From the NCBI GenBank assembly GCA_028023455.1, contig JAQFVV010000156.1, forward strand, positions 2,437,236 through 2,501,235: a stretch of 64,000 bases of DNA. Reading direction: 5' to 3'. The DNA is from Epiperipatus broadwayi. Lineage: Eukaryota; Onychophora; Udeonychophora; Euonychophora; Peripatidae. Shown here piece by piece: positions 1 through 15,300 of the stretch. Each line of letters begins with the position of its first letter. Within the stretch, counting starts at the first letter, position 1. The notes below the pieces were generated by a model that searched no databases, was not told the DNA's origin, and saw nothing but the letters and a program-made list of their open reading frames with translations. The position numbers and the translations under genes are program-made.

Positions 1-569
1 ACAGAAAATCTTCATTCATTATGTATGTATTTGAACATGATAGATTAATTGTGAACAATATAATAAAAAGTTTCACTGCTACATAGACTAGAAGTTCTCA
101 AAATAAAACCCTTTCACAATATGGGAATAATTTGAAAACATAATACCCCGTATAGTAATATCATATTAGATATTTGTATTCATTTATTTTAGTGCATTTT
201 TGATAGTTGTAATATAAATTTAAAACACATAGACATTAAACGTAAAATTAAAAATTATCAAAATGAACAAAAAATGTAGACATCATCTGCAACTTAAAAA
301 TACAATATTATATCCAAGACACCATTATCATATCCAGTAATAAACTGAGAGCAAAGGTTGCATTTAAAATTTCAAAATTCAAATAAAAAAGATAAGATAA
401 ACTTCTGCCTGTTGAAGGAATTGCATTTCTAAATCACGAAAAACTTAAATAAAAAAAGTTCCTATTTTAAACTGATCATGTAACTTTTCTTAATTGGGCA
501 TATAATGATGAAAAAAAAATACAAGCCATTTAGTAAATATTAATACTTGTTATGTGCAATGTCAGCCCG

Positions 570-887
570 TAATATTTATATAAGGCTACAACTTTAGTAC
601 ATGCGCCTTGTGCGCTTAATTTTTATTACAAGAGAGATCTCTACAAATCTTAATGCAAGATTTGACTTTATAAAGATAAGAGCGGCCACTCTTATCTTCA
701 ACCTATTTTTCTAATTATATAGGCAAATCTAAAGCATTTTGATTTGGGAGCATTAAGCTAATAAATTCTTCACTGATTAAGTCCACTATTTCTGTAACAA
801 ATTAACGTTCGTGAAATCTTTCGATTTGTAATAAAAATTAAGTACACAAGGCGCATGTACTAAGGTTATAGCCTTATATAAATATTA
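570..887. mobile_element. MITE, 318 bp, with 62-bp terminal inverted repeats
   Basis: Positions 570-631 and 826-887 are inverted copies of each other with only a few mismatches. Each includes the block GTACATGCGCCTTGTG or its near match. The body has no ORF. In the middle, 673-682 and 689-698 form a perfect 10-bp stem (AAGATAAGAG / CTCTTATCTT) around CGGCCA. The site could be a TA duplication, as in Tc1/mariner MITEs, but this is not certain. A 12-bp word (AAGCCATTTAGT) occurs at 523-534 and 887-898 and may be chance or an imperfect target repeat. Confidence 0.8.
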
Positions 888-2297
888 AGCCATTTAGTGT
901 ATTTTCAAATTTAAAAGTAAAACTTAAAGCAATAAAATTACAAAACAAAATAGCAAGACATTTAATAACTCCCCATTTTTTAGAGTGAGTGCAAAAGGGA
1001 AAAATAAATATTAATTTTGAATTTTTTAATTCATAACTTTTCATTACTATTTTTTATTCCCACATTATTTTTGTGATTAATTAAACAATAGCTATGATTT
1101 TTAAAATATGTACAAAGCAATAAATTATTAATATTCATATTTTACATATATGTATATTAATGCCAATATATAAAAGTTTTATTGTGCAATGATATCAATT
1201 AAGCATTATTTTATAAAAATTTGAACTGTACTGATACTGAATTTGATCTATATACTACTCGTGAAAACAATCAATAGCAAAAAAAAAAAAAAACAACAAT
1301 AAAGCTTTCTTCATTTGTTTGGCAGAAAGTTCAGTAAATATGCTATAAACCTGTAGGTAGTGTCATATTTACAATTGGAATGTAACTATTACAAGTCAAT
1401 TTTAATATTTGAATTTTCATAATGAACTGACAAAGAGGGCTTAAATTAAATGCTCTAATTCATAGATATACAATTAATAGATGAGGCATTAAAACCTAAA
1501 AAATTACTAAGCCAGAATTTTTATGCAAAGCATCTTTATCAAAGCTAGAATAAAATTGATTACAGCATACCTTAATATATAAACTCATTTAAAAATTAAA
1601 ATACCAATTTTTATTAAAGAGGATGCTTTTGGCCCAAACATTAAAAACATGTTTTGCATTATATCTGCCAAGTTTTTTTTATCTTATGCTTTATGTTATG
1701 CTCAAAAGATACAGAGGTGTGTATCCTATTGTATAAATAAATGTGCTATGCTATTCTAGTCTTTGAATTTGCCAGTGTCTTGCTATAATATCAAGCATGG
1801 TAAACCTGAGAATTCAAGGCATAAACCAATTGTTTCCTATTATTATCATTAAAATTGTATAATTAAAAATCTATATTAAACTCTTTATTTATAAGAGAGA
1901 TTATTTTTCTATTTAAATTATATATTTTATTATTGATTTTAATTATTTTTAACATTTAGTAAAAAAAAAAAATACCAAATTGGAAAAATATTTATAGTTG
2001 TCCTATATTTACATAAAAATAATAAGTTAAAATTTGGATTGCCCAAGAATTAATTTTATGTATTAAAATTAAAAACTAATAGTGAAAAAACTAAAATACA
2101 ATTTTTTCAAATGGGAATGCTTACATACAAAAAAATGTATTTAATTAAATTTTTTTAAATTTTATTATTTTAGTAATACTGGTGACACCTGACAAAATGA
2201 TTTTTAAAAAATCAATTTTATAAATGAACAAACAAAAAATTAAAATTAGAAATTTGTGAAATTTTCAGATAATAATATGTTTATTGAATTTCTTAAA

Positions 2298-2772
2298 CAG
2301 AGCTTTCCAAATTGTAGCCGAATAGCCATATGTGGCCAACCTAAAGATTTTGATATTTTCAAATGGAAAAATTAAATTACAATTGACTATTATAAATATT
2401 GAAATTGATATAGTAGTTTAGTAAATAAAGTCAAACTATCACAAAATTCTCACTAAAATGATATATTATAAACAATTAATGTATTCTTGTCTACTGGTTT
2501 ATTAAAACTTTTATAATCATCATAACTTTATATATAATATAGAAATTAAACAAACAAACTCCTTCTTTTTAAAACTTGATTTTTTATGACTATAATCATG
2601 AAAAAGAAATCCAACGTTTCGACTATTTTTTTTTGAAATGCCTCCTTAACCTAACAAATTGTAGGATTTTCCAATAATTGAATATATGTATTATATTTAT
2701 TATTTTGGATATGGTCCTCAAATAATATTTTAATGTGACTCTTGAATAATTACTTACGGTTGGTTATCCTTG
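2298..2772. mobile_element. Possible hAT-type non-autonomous remnant
   Basis: The left end starts CAGAGCTTTCCAAATTG and runs into 'gtagccgaatagccatatgtggccaac', typical of hAT ends that read 'CAGNGNT...gtggcc'. About 450 bp on, 'gtgactcttgaataatta' followed by 'ggttatccttg' looks like the matching degraded right end. No transposase and no clean 8-bp target duplication are seen. Confidence 0.4.
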
Positions 2773-3155
2773 TTAAAATAATAATCAGCACTATTTTGAA
2801 TTTATCTGCGTAATATAATTAATATTATTTATTTAAATAATATATAATTTTAAAACAAGATTAAAAATAAATGAAAATCAGCTTATATTTTATTATAAAT
2901 TTACTGAAATATACTTTAGATGATAAATATATTTGGAAAATAAAATATAAAGCAATGAAAAATAAATTTGGGAAGAAATGAAGAACAAAAAACAAATTAA
3001 CTATTTCATTTTTAAACTTTGCACTATCTTAAAAATATTTAGAATAAGAGAAGTGTAACTGCAGAACCACTCTTTCAAAGTTTTATTTAATCTTTCTGAA
3101 TGTGTGCATATGTTTTAATTAAAATTTTAAATAATTTAGAAAATTAAAATTTTAC

Positions 3156-3342
3156 CTTGAAGGTGAAGTTCTGACAATAGCATCATTAATTTTCTCTGGA
3201 AATTCATCTACAGATATGGTTTTTATATGAGCATGGCGAGAGATGTTAGCTGTTAATGGGCTCTTAGTAGAAGATTCTCTACTGTGAGGCCATGGAAACA
3301 TTCCACTTTTTATAGTTGCTTTAGGATCAAGAATTTCCTGAG
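3156..3342 (-). CDS. SGSM: SGSM exon h (last exon in window)
   Basis: A 187-nt exon with acceptor AG at 3344-3343 and donor GTAAAA below 3156. It encodes a low-complexity linker: [20 protein letters not shown], then a Ser/Thr-rich part and [18 protein letters not shown]. The sequence is less conserved than the upstream exons, as expected for the linker before the TBC domain. The assignment rests on splice borders, an open frame and matching phase (C|CT). It ends two bases into a codon, so the next exon must start with one base; that exon is not in the remaining 3.1 kb. Confidence 0.85.
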
Positions 3343-6300
3343 CTAAAAATATACATGTAAAATTATAAATATTCTAATATTTATAAGTTTATATATATGT
3401 ATGAAAACAATAAAAAATATTAAAGAAACTAAAGAAAAAATATATAAATAAAAAGCAAAATATAATTATTTGTCTATATAGTTGTTTTTTTTTTTTTTTA
3501 ATATTTCAGATCACAATTAGTTTTCATTAAAAAATGCAGCTAAATGAAATCAAATATCAAAGATTATTTCCCCATTCAATAAAACAAATAGTTCCCATAG
3601 GTTAACAATTTTTTGTAAGAGAGTTTAACCAATTAACTTATAATCTATCATGATAAGTATTTAATTTATTTTCTTCGTAAAAAAAAAAACAACTTACTAT
3701 ACAGCTTCATTACATGTGTGTAAAGCACAATTATAGAGTTATTTTCTTATCAAATCTTTAAATAAAACTTTTAAACATCATTTTCAATTATTATTGATGC
3801 ACTGCAGGATGATCTCTCAAAGTTTAATCCAATTTCTCCAAATCATATCCTCTCTTCTCCAAAGCACATTACCTAACTTTCTTATCTCATCCAATTATCT
3901 TACATGTGGTTTCTTTCTAGATCTTTTACAATCTCTTGGGATTCAATTTAAAACTTCAATTGCGCATCTATTATCTGCTAGCAATATGCCCAGCCCCAAA
4001 TCAATATCAATATTTTAATTCTTTCAGTGATTTCAATGATACTTGTTTGCTCTCTCACCCATGTATTTGATTTTTAATCTCTTCTCATTACTTCTAATAT
4101 ATATCTCATCATACTTTGTTAAGTCATCTGCAAGTCTCTGCATTGCCTTTTTGATAAGTGTTCAAGTTTCAGATCCATAAGTAAAAATTGATAAAACATA
4201 TCTATTATAAATCTTCCTTTTCAAACAAAGGCATATTTCTTTTAATACTAAGTTTGAAAATTTAATTCTATGATTAATTTCATCTAATATGCTTCAATCT
4301 GTATTGATAATCTGACCAAGATAATTGTAGTTGTTAATTTCAAATTCATGATTAATTTTGCTTCTGAGAAAATCTATTAACCATTACTTTAGATTTTTAA
4401 AATCTATTTTCTTAATTTCATCTGATAATTTTTGAAACATTTCCTGAAGTTATTGATACATATGTATATGTTAGTGTGTTGATTTTGTGCCAATTGGTAC
4501 ACCCTGACTAAGTATCATCACATATACAAACATTATTATAAATTTTGTTTGTAATTAGGTTTCAGATCACTATTTCACGGAATTATTGATTGTTAGGATT
4601 GCCAATTGATATTTTCCTGATTTCATTATACATATACATTATCTTTAACAAATGTTTTGTCTATTTTTAAAAGATTTATTGTCAACATTTTAGAATCCAA
4701 AACAATTTACGACCTATTTTCTTTATCTTTTAAGATAATGCATTATTAACTTGTTTGAAAGTTATTTACAAATTTAAAAGGATACATATATGTTTGCTTA
4801 TAACAAAACAGCGATATATATGTATTCTTAAACCTGAAGTTCTGATAAGTAATGAGGGACATTTTTAAAATAAAAATAACACATTTTATTTTATTATGCC
4901 TATTAAGAATAAGTTGGCAGTTCATTTTTATTTCTTTTTAATACAAAACAATATGCAGTAAGATTTAGTTTTCTTTTTTTAAAAAAAGAAATATCTTGCA
5001 AATTAACATTCTTGTTTTATATATGTATATTTCATTAGGGGACTCCAATAAAAATAATAGGTTACATTTTCATACGTAAGAATCTATTTATTTATATATG
5101 CATATAATTATTGATATTTTAAAAATCTATTTATAATAATAATAGCTCAATAAAATTTCAAGATATCGTTGCAATGTCGCAATAGGTATTACATCATTTT
5201 AATAAGTTATATGAACTCCCTGTTGTCAAGTAGAAACCCTGCACTTTTATTCTTTTAGAAATATGTTTGTTCTTTTATATATTTTCTTATTTCGGACGAA
5301 ATTTTACTTTTAATAAAGATTTCTCTTATTACAAAAACAATGTACATATATGGAAAGATCTATATTAAAAAAATATACAATATGACTGACTAAAAAAGAA
5401 AATTAACATCTACTTATCAAGGCAAATGAAATATAAATCTAAGCTTAATACCAACCGAAATTCAATTAACATTTCATTCCAGAACATGTACTCTTCGCTT
5501 TCACTGAAGATCTTAAGAAATATTTATTTAAATTGAAGTGAATATATACACGTATACCTTTATTAAATTTGTGTAATGCTTATGTGCATACTCCATGTGT
5601 CTAAGGATTATATTTGTATCACAATGGATGAAATAACCATTATTTCCAAGAAGAAATTATGACAAAATCGGATAAATCCTTTGGAAATTAATATTTAGTG
5701 CTATTCAAAGTTTTATATACATGTTGCTAATGAGACCTATCTACAGAATTGTATGCTGTGTGATAATTATCTAAAGATGGATTAACATATCAAATTCTTT
5801 ACCAATAAATTATAGTGATAATCTGGTGGAAATAAATTCTAATTAATATTTTGAGATCATTATTGCTACAGAGATATTGGGTATTTCTAAGGAACTATGA
5901 AATCTAAAATGTAACTAGATTATGGATATTGAATACTTCATCACCCTTACCAATCATTAAATTTTGTTTTAAAATTTTATTAATATATGTATTTAAAAAG
6001 GTTGCTTAATGTATACATGTTTGTTAAGAGCATATTAGATATATACATAATTAAGGGAAAAAAATCATAATAATTATTCAAAATTATAAAGAAATATTGA
6101 TTAAATGTCATCTAAATAATTTATTTGGATTTATTAATATTTGCTATAGTAACAAACCCTAGTAAGTTAAAGATTCTTTATTAATTTTTACATTTCTTTG
6201 ATAAAATTAATAGATACATATTTTTCCTTAATTATGAGAATTGAGTCTGTTGTTTAGCATCAACATAAATATAAACACTTATATAAATAGCACATATTAA

Positions 6301-9300
6301 GTCTTATTTCTTTAGTATTTCACTAATCATTTATTTCATTATTTGGTGTAAATAAACTGTTGTCATTATTTTACTAAGTTAGAAGGCCTAAATTTTATTT
6401 ATTTAAATTAATTAAGAAATAATAAGTATAAGCTATATTCGAAGAGATACAGGCAAATAAACTTCATTAATATAGGGTTTAAACATTACTTTTCATACCT
6501 ATTTTAGCTAATTAATATTTTAATCATTATCTTTAAATTTAGCTTTCTTTATTATTTGAACTATTTTAAGATTGTATTGGTATAGATTAGAGAATTAAAA
6601 CCAAAGTATATAAAGCTTTCTCATTTAATTTGCTTTAACTTTTTTTATAAATTTGAACTTAATTTAGTCTATCAGTAGTCTCTGTCTCTTGGGCATTAAA
6701 CTCTTATCCATCCCATTAATACCATTGCTATATATATATATTTGAATACAATAAAACATTAGAATTCTACAATTTTCAATATACCAACACTTAAATAAAT
6801 AAACACTATTTCTAATTTACAGTATGATTGCTATCTTGAATGTTTACAATTACAATTTAAATAAATATAAATGCAACCAAAATAGAAATCATGCCATAAA
6901 CTAGCTGTAGATTTATTTTTATTGAAAATTGTAAAATTTCCGTATTTTGTTTGATAATATTTATTAAATTTTGTATATACTAATCATGTTAAAACATAGG
7001 TGAGTGTATATGATTGTAGATTTGTGTAGTTACACAAAATGTGTGCATATTTGTATATATATATATATATATTTATATGGAGGACTATATATAAATTTAT
7101 GATAATAAAATAATTATCCACAGTAAAAGCATTGATCTTATTATATTATATTACTTAGATTAACTGATTGTTATTATTTAGATATTACATATTTAAAATT
7201 TTATGCCTTTATAATTAATTCTTGTTTTTTTTTTTTTTTAAAAAAAAAAACAAATAATAACTGTGCATGTTCTATAAATACATTATATAAAAAACGATCA
7301 GTATAAGACTGTATATCAGTAGTGTTTTACTGTTTTTGAAAATAATTTTAGTGTAATAGAAAACTAGCTCAAATAAATTTTAAAAAAATATTTATCTAAA
7401 TTAGTATTTTAATTTTTTTTTTTTTTTAATAAACATTTATTATATCATGAAGACACAATGTAAGGAAATATATATATATATATTATGACAATTTACTATA
7501 TATACTATACTGGACAGTAGGCATACCAATATCCTATACCAGGATGTCACTAGACCTACAGCCTACAATATGAGAGTTTACTGATGAAGATCTTAAGTAT
7601 CAATGCCTACATAGCTATATCATTACTTATAGACATTTAAAATTGCCTCTAGATTGTGGAGAAAAGATTCTTTAGATATATCAATTGGCAGAGCAGTCAA
7701 TAATAAACAAATGCTAAAACAGATCTAACAATAAACAAAACAAAGTTTATTAACAGTTCAATATAATACAATTTAAGAACAAATGTATTTCAATGACAAC
7801 TCCCCCTTTTGTATATTAGCATATATTGCATTTGATATTTGAAAGCTTAAATATTAATATTCAAAAAACTTTACATTATAATGCTGTATCATCTCTGAAG
7901 ATTATTACTAAATATTCTATTATTTAAATGATTTTGTTAGATATATGTTCTAAGTTAAGATGTGCACACATACATACTTCACTATGGCACAAAAAAAAAA
8001 AACAAGCAATAATAAAACAGTTTAAATTGACTATAAATGTTTACCACCACACAACCATTACAAAATTATACCTATACACTGTGTATTTGATACTTAATAA
8101 TCCACCCCCACCCCCCCAATTATACAAAGGAAAATCATAAATCATGGGGAGAAATGTCTCTACCCAAAGCAAAATCAAGTGTGAGTACCTCAAGCAGGAA
8201 TAATATAAATCATGGGGAGGAAAATAAATATGTAATAAATTCAAGTGCAGTTGATAAAATATCTAAGGATCACTATATGAAAATACACTCACTTATCTAT
8301 CTATCAATCTTTTGTTTCAAACATGTATCTGAAGCAAACAAAGTAAATAAAGCAAACTGCATACAAATTTAAGCACAATAAAATGATCTTATTGAATTAT
8401 TTATATGAAATATGCACATCGCATTACATATACACATATATTGGCTTACATTAATGATTTTTTTAATATCTTCAAAGAGACATTTCCCTATTTTTTAAAA
8501 CTAATTTTTAATTATTAAAATAACTAAATTCTTATTCTTTTTTTCCTCAACTTTTTCTTTAGGAGTAAGATTGATCTAAAACTAAATGTCAACTATTTTA
8601 AAACTAAATTTTGATTCTTAACAATTTTATGGAAGTGACTTTAAAATTCTTTATAAATGAAAAGCAAAAAAAAAAACGATATCAAATAAGACAGTTGGAA
8701 TTTGAGAAATTAAAAACAAATTTTTTTTAAAAAACTGGCATATACTTTACTAAAACGAGAGATAATAAATTCAGTATAAATAAAAGATGGAAGAATAACA
8801 TTATAATGATTAATATAACATCAGGCAACTTGGTAGCAATATTGAATTCCATTCTTATACAATGGTCTGATGATCTAATTAGCTAACTATACTCCTACCA
8901 AATTTATTATATAGGATTAGATTTGGGGATTTATAATCTTTATGGAAGAGATTTTTGTCTCTATAGTCTTCTTAGTAATAAAAATCTTATTTGCTTTAGC
9001 ATTAAAGACAGATATTGTTTGTTGAGGAAATAATGGTAGTTTATTGCAGTATCTATATGTGACTGCTGAAAATTTTCTACTTAAATGACTATATTCCAGA
9101 TTGTAGATCAAATAAATTTTACATGCTAAGGCCATTTAAGCAGTTACTGCACTGGAAATAAGCCAATTACTCTTCAATAAAGTCAGCCAATTAATAATAA
9201 CTTTTTAAGTAATTCTAACCTTCAGAAAAGTTGATATTTCTCATTCTAGTTAATTTTAAACAATTTTGACAGCTAATAATGCAATTTATAATTTTACTAC

Positions 9301-12300
9301 TGAAAAAATTACTCATATCAATGAAAATTAGTTCCAAGCTATCCCACAGTTAACAATCAACCATAATATAGTATCCTTTTTTATACATGCATATATATGT
9401 AGGTATGCATACATAATTGAAAAACGTGTATAACATAGCCATATAAATGTAGTGGATATATTGCATACTGTCAATAAAAATATAAAAAAATTAAAATATA
9501 GATAATAAAATTTCCTTATTAATTTCAAAATTTAATATACTATTTTTTTTTCAATCTCAAAATACTGTAATTGTAATAATAATGCAGAAGTATCGAAAGC
9601 CCCCAGCTAACTATATGTAAACTAACTGGAAACCATTAATATGGGAATCATAAATACAAATACCATAGTAAAAAAATAAAAAAAAGACTTGATTACACTT
9701 AAATTCAAAATGAATACTTTTATTTCATGTTTATAAAATTTATTAACTAGCAAAAAAATTACATTAAGAAGAGTAAACAGTCAAACCATTTATAAAAATA
9801 GAGAAAAAGAAATGTGAATACATACGTAATAATTCTGGCCTAAGGGCTGTAATAATTCTAAATACATAATCAGATGCCCCATCCTCATCATCTTCATTGC
9901 CTTCTTCACTTTCTTTCTTGCTCTGCAACCTTGTTCCTTTACGTTTAAGTCGCGGAAATACTTTTCCTATAATAAAATTTTAATACCACATCATATTACA
10001 GAAAAATAATTAAAGTGATTATTATTTAATTACTAAATTGCTTTACTAATACTATATATTTGGAGAAAACATTGAAAATATTAAACACAAGGTGAATGCA
10101 TTTTTTGGGACTAAGCATCCTGTGAAAAGCAATAGCTATAACTTATATATATAAAAAAAAACATTATATCCAAAACAAATAGACATATTAAATTATATAT
10201 TTAAAGATGGAAATTCCAAAATGCAATCAATTTTCTGCATTTCCTGTCATTATGTTCAGTGCAAATCATCTGAACTTTTCAGGATTAAAAATATGACCAA
10301 ACTGTTATAAAAATACTGATATTGGAGAATCTGTTTTAGCTTTATTATAAATATTTGATCATGTTTTTAATTCTAAAAAAAAAAAAATGCAGATGGTTTG
10401 CAAAAACAATTAGAGACATGGTTCATTAATAATATAGACTTGGTGATAAAGAGAAAATCTAATAATATTCAATTGAGTGCATTTTGGAATAAGTGCACTT
10501 AAATGCACAATTTCATACTTCCATATACTGTTTAGAATGTACCTGTTTCCATTGTCAAGGGAGATAAGCACCAAAAATGCATTAAGATTGTACTTAATAT
10601 TTTCAATTTTTCTTTGAATATACAATATTAGTATTGCCATCAACTTATTATATTTCTGTGATGGAATTATCGGAGCTATTTACAAGTTAATATATATTTT
10701 TATTATCACAATTTTTTTTTTAAAAAAAAAATTATTATAATATAATAAGATAGATAAATAAATAATTAGCTTTTTACTAATTTAAACTTCAGGTGAAATG
10801 ACAATAACCATATATAAAGAAGATTATTATTATTTTTTTAGAAGAGATGCCCCTTTTTTAAAGACCAACGACTAGGTTATTCTCCTGATCAAATCAAAAA
10901 ATTGTTGAAATTTGCACTGTTTCAATCTTTTATGATGAAAAATGTTAGAGTATAATATAAAAAAGTAAAAAATGATCAAATGTGTTCTTGCTGATAGCAA
11001 TCCTAAATATGTTTCAAGATGCAATCATTTGTAAAAAAATTTTTGGCACACTTTCACTACAATCGTGTTACATTTGTATGGATTAGTTTATTAATGTTGA
11101 CTTCGGCAATAAAGGCATTTACAACTGCCAGAATTAAAAAAAAAAAAATCAATCCTAAATTGCATCTACTGTTTATAAACATAAAAACTTTGTGAGGTTC
11201 TCAAAAAATATATATCTTCAATAATCAAATGGAATGGCATATTACATATAATGTATTTCACAGAGGCAAAATTCTCCATATAGTTATTAAAGAACCAAAG
11301 ACACCCAAAAGTATGGATGCTGAACTGAGTTCAGATCTGTACAACTATACAAGCTGATGACCTTAGCTTGAAAGCTTTATAGTTAGCTAAAAAAGTAAAA
11401 GGTGGCTGCTGGTGGGTTGCATTAGATCCTAAGATCTAGGTGCCGTGCTCTCAGATCTGAGGCTCTTCATTGATGAAAGCCACAAGCTTCAAACTAATCT
11501 GGGGATATAGATAGGAATTTTATGTACAAACCTTTCTGCATCCATTGATTACTCTGGCTTGCACTACTGTATGAAGAGTTTTGCCTCTGTGAAAAACAGC
11601 TTGTGTGAGCATAAAGAATGGTGATCATGTGACGTTTGATGGTTTAATACATATAATGTAGAGAATGCTAATTATAAAGTGGCACATGCTGAAAAAAAAA
11701 AAAAAAAATTGATCTGCTTTGATATCAGTGACTTTTATCCCTGAAATGATTTAAACATTCTTATATTATTATTAGGCCTTGTTGATGTCAATTTCTGTTC
11801 ATCACAGGAGAGCATTTCTTCAGAAAGATATATGGTTGGTTTGTTTTTTTCAAATTGTTCAATGGTACATTAATTAATGGGATTATAGAATCTATCCACC
11901 TCACTGCTGATCATCCACTTCTTCTTTCATTACCTATTTTTCCAAGCATTGTATAATTTTTTTTAGTGAATTTGATTATCTTGCGATATATCCAAAAGAG
12001 AATAATTTCAACCTGATCAAGTGTCTTTCAAATAAAAATCCATAACTAATTTAATCAATTATTTGGGGTTTTTTTTTCCTTTGATATCCATGAAATTTTT
12101 ATGATTTTTATATGTAGATGTATAAAAATTTAAAACAGTAAGTTCATGTTGTTATATAAAAAAAAGAGAAATAAAATAGGATTAATATTAGTAATATCAT
12201 AACAAATGTTGATAATAATATTGTAGAAGTAATATTGTCTTAAGCATATAAAATTTTAATCTTTATTCTAGCCATTGGAAAAAATATGAGTGTGATAAAC

Positions 12301-15300
12301 TTAACTTTTAGTAATAAAATTATCAACATTACATACGATATATCCACTACCATAAAGTCAGCAGACAAATAAAAAAAATTGATTGTATAGAACATATTCA
12401 ATTCATGTAGTTATATGGATAACTTATTATTATCATCCAAGTTTATAGTCAGTATGAAAAGTGACATTGGCATTACGTATAGCAACCAATATGAAGCAAC
12501 AGGATCTCAACATCATCTACTTATTTAAACAATAAATAAAGCAAAGGTTTTTAATCATATATTATAGATGTTTGAGTATATAAATAGAGTTAATAATATA
12601 TTGTGACCTTCCAGGTTGGCACCAAGAAGGAATGTGGGAAGTTCACATTCATGCTAATAATGGCTAGAGATAACTATTGAAGAAAAAAAATTAATTGTGA
12701 TATAATTTAGTATTTGAAATTTGGTTTTAAAAAATTATTATGACTTTAGTTGGGTGTACCAGTTGTTAAAATTTTAGGTTATATGTGTCTGGTAGTGGAA
12801 GAGGAAGATGGACAATATCAGGGATTGTTAGTATGAGAGCTAAATTAATAGGAGAGCCATAGCAGATGTTTGTTCATTGGTTTTCTAATTCATTGCCTGC
12901 TCCCATCCAAGATTTAACTTGTATATGTGGGTGTATGTTCATTTTACATCATCTCACACTTTATTCATATTTTATACTATTACTTATAATGTCCACATTG
13001 TAGTAGCAGAATTCACATGCCATAGAAACAGATACACACATATACCATTAATTATAATGATTTTTTTTTATTATATATTTTATTTATTATTTATTAATTA
13101 TGTATTACTTGAAATCTTATATTTAAAATTGTAAAGGTTATCTGTTTATTATTAGGTAGCATTTGTAAGATAATATTTAATAATTTTTTTTCTTTCGTTC
13201 CAATGTTTTATTATTGACATTTTATAAGCAAGAAAATTCTGGTATATTGCCAAATTGATTATAATAAAAAAAGAGGGCATGAGAGAGCCTTGGCAAGAGA
13301 TTCCAAGAAGGAAGGTGTAAAAAAAATGGTTATGGAAAAATAGAATAATTCTCTAAAAAAATAGTAAGATAAGTGAACTAAATATCGTGAAGATTTGCTA
13401 CTATTCCTGTGGATAATTTTTCTATCATACTACTCGAAATAAGACTACACATGGAAGAATAAATTCTTAAGGTACCCAGATCTGGCTTTTATCAACTGAT
13501 GGTCTAAGTTTACTGTATTCAAAAATGCATGGATATTATGTAATATTATTAACTATAGTTTATTTTAATGTATTTACCACGAATAAATGATATCGGAATT
13601 ATAAAAATTATTAAAAATGAAGATAACTAAAAAAATTGTATTAAACGCTGTAGTGGAACACTTTATAGGCTCTCAGTTAAAAAAAATTTCTATTTATATT
13701 ATGCAAAATAAAATTAAAATGAAAAAATTTGTCTATTTTAATTCTTATATCAGGAGGATAGTTATATATACCAAAGAACTTTACTATTCGCACATATAAA
13801 AAAATGAGTAATTAAATGCATAACTTAACAATATTTAGTAATTGATTATAACAATGAATACATGCATGGATAAATCATTGATAATGGATTTAATGGTTAA
13901 TGAAAATTATATTAAGTACTAAAAAAAAACTAAAGGAATAAAGTCATAAACTTTTACTAGGATTATTTTACAGAGTCGGAGGTTTTGTTTCTCATGATTA
14001 ATAAAATAATTCCATTGCATACCAATGTTGTTTATAATGTTTATTAGGAGATTCTAAAATATTGGAAACTATTGCAGCTCTTGTCAAATTATACTTCAGC
14101 CAGTAGGAGCAATGTTTGTATTTTTTTTTTTTTTAATGTTGTAATTCATTATTATATTGTAAGTAGCGTGTATGCTTTTGTTCAAGTTTTCAAGTCTAAA
14201 AAAAAAAAAAACTCAACATTTAATGATTAAATGTTGATAGGTATTTCTTCTTATTGCTTATAATAGATAGATAATTTTTTTTTTTTGTTATGCTTGTTGT
14301 AACTTATTATTATTGTAATATGACAGTTTATTGTCTTATATGATTTAGAAATCATATTATATATAATCGTATATTCGGGTGTGTGTGCACTGTTGTAAAT
14401 TATTTTTCCAAAGTTGCATTTTATTCTTATTTCGGTTTTATTTGGTGCCATTTGTTTAAAAAAATAGAGAATTAAAATTTTGTCTGTTTATAAATTTGTT
14501 TATGTAGAAATACGCTGAGTGCATTTGGATGTAGAAGCGATCGAGGGATAATTTTATTATGTGGATTGAGTTATACTCTCCTTTATTGATTTGCTTATTA
14601 AATCGGGGGTGGTTAGTGTACTTACTTATTTGAAAGCATATGCTGAGATAGTTGTATCTTCTTTTCCTTTTAAAAAGTGGCAAATGCCCCATTTATTAAT
14701 GATAGGTCGGCTAAGTTCTGTAATCTTTGTGTCTTAAAAGTTAGTAGATATTATATTAATGAGTCAAGTTTGAATTTGAAGATTTTGATTAACCCTCATG
14801 TACATATATGTGAATGTTTATTTATTATTATTCCCCTCTCTTTCTTCATTTGGGTGTAGTTATTGTCAAACAATATATACTGGTTATATCAGATAAAGGT
14901 TTTATAGATTTTTATAATACATTTTAAATAAAATAGTTAGTTTAATGATTAACTTATTGCACCATCCGTTCCGTAAATAAACTAGTAGAAATTATAATTT
15001 ATAAATGCGTTGTATTTGTAATTTTGCAAAAGCGCACATACTCGAAAATATGGTAAACAAAGAAATATTGAAGAAGACCATTACTAAAATTATTAATTAT
15101 AAATAATTATTAAATCATATTACATATATTATCAATGTCTCATTTATTATCATTATTAACAATTCATCCTCCAGTATGAATGTAATATTAACTTAGGAAA
15201 ATTTTACTTTATTTAATAAAAAGGAAAATAATAATAAAACTGTCACTTAAATTTATATAACAAATATTAATCAAATTTGTGTTATAAAGTAAAGTTTCTT

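Larger units (their letters stand above)
1..3155 (-). other. SGSM intron downstream of exon h (open at window start)
   Basis: AT-rich intron with many A and T runs. It contains the MITE at 570-887 and the hAT-like remnant at 2298-2772. I see no further exon in the minus-strand sense. Confidence 0.75.
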
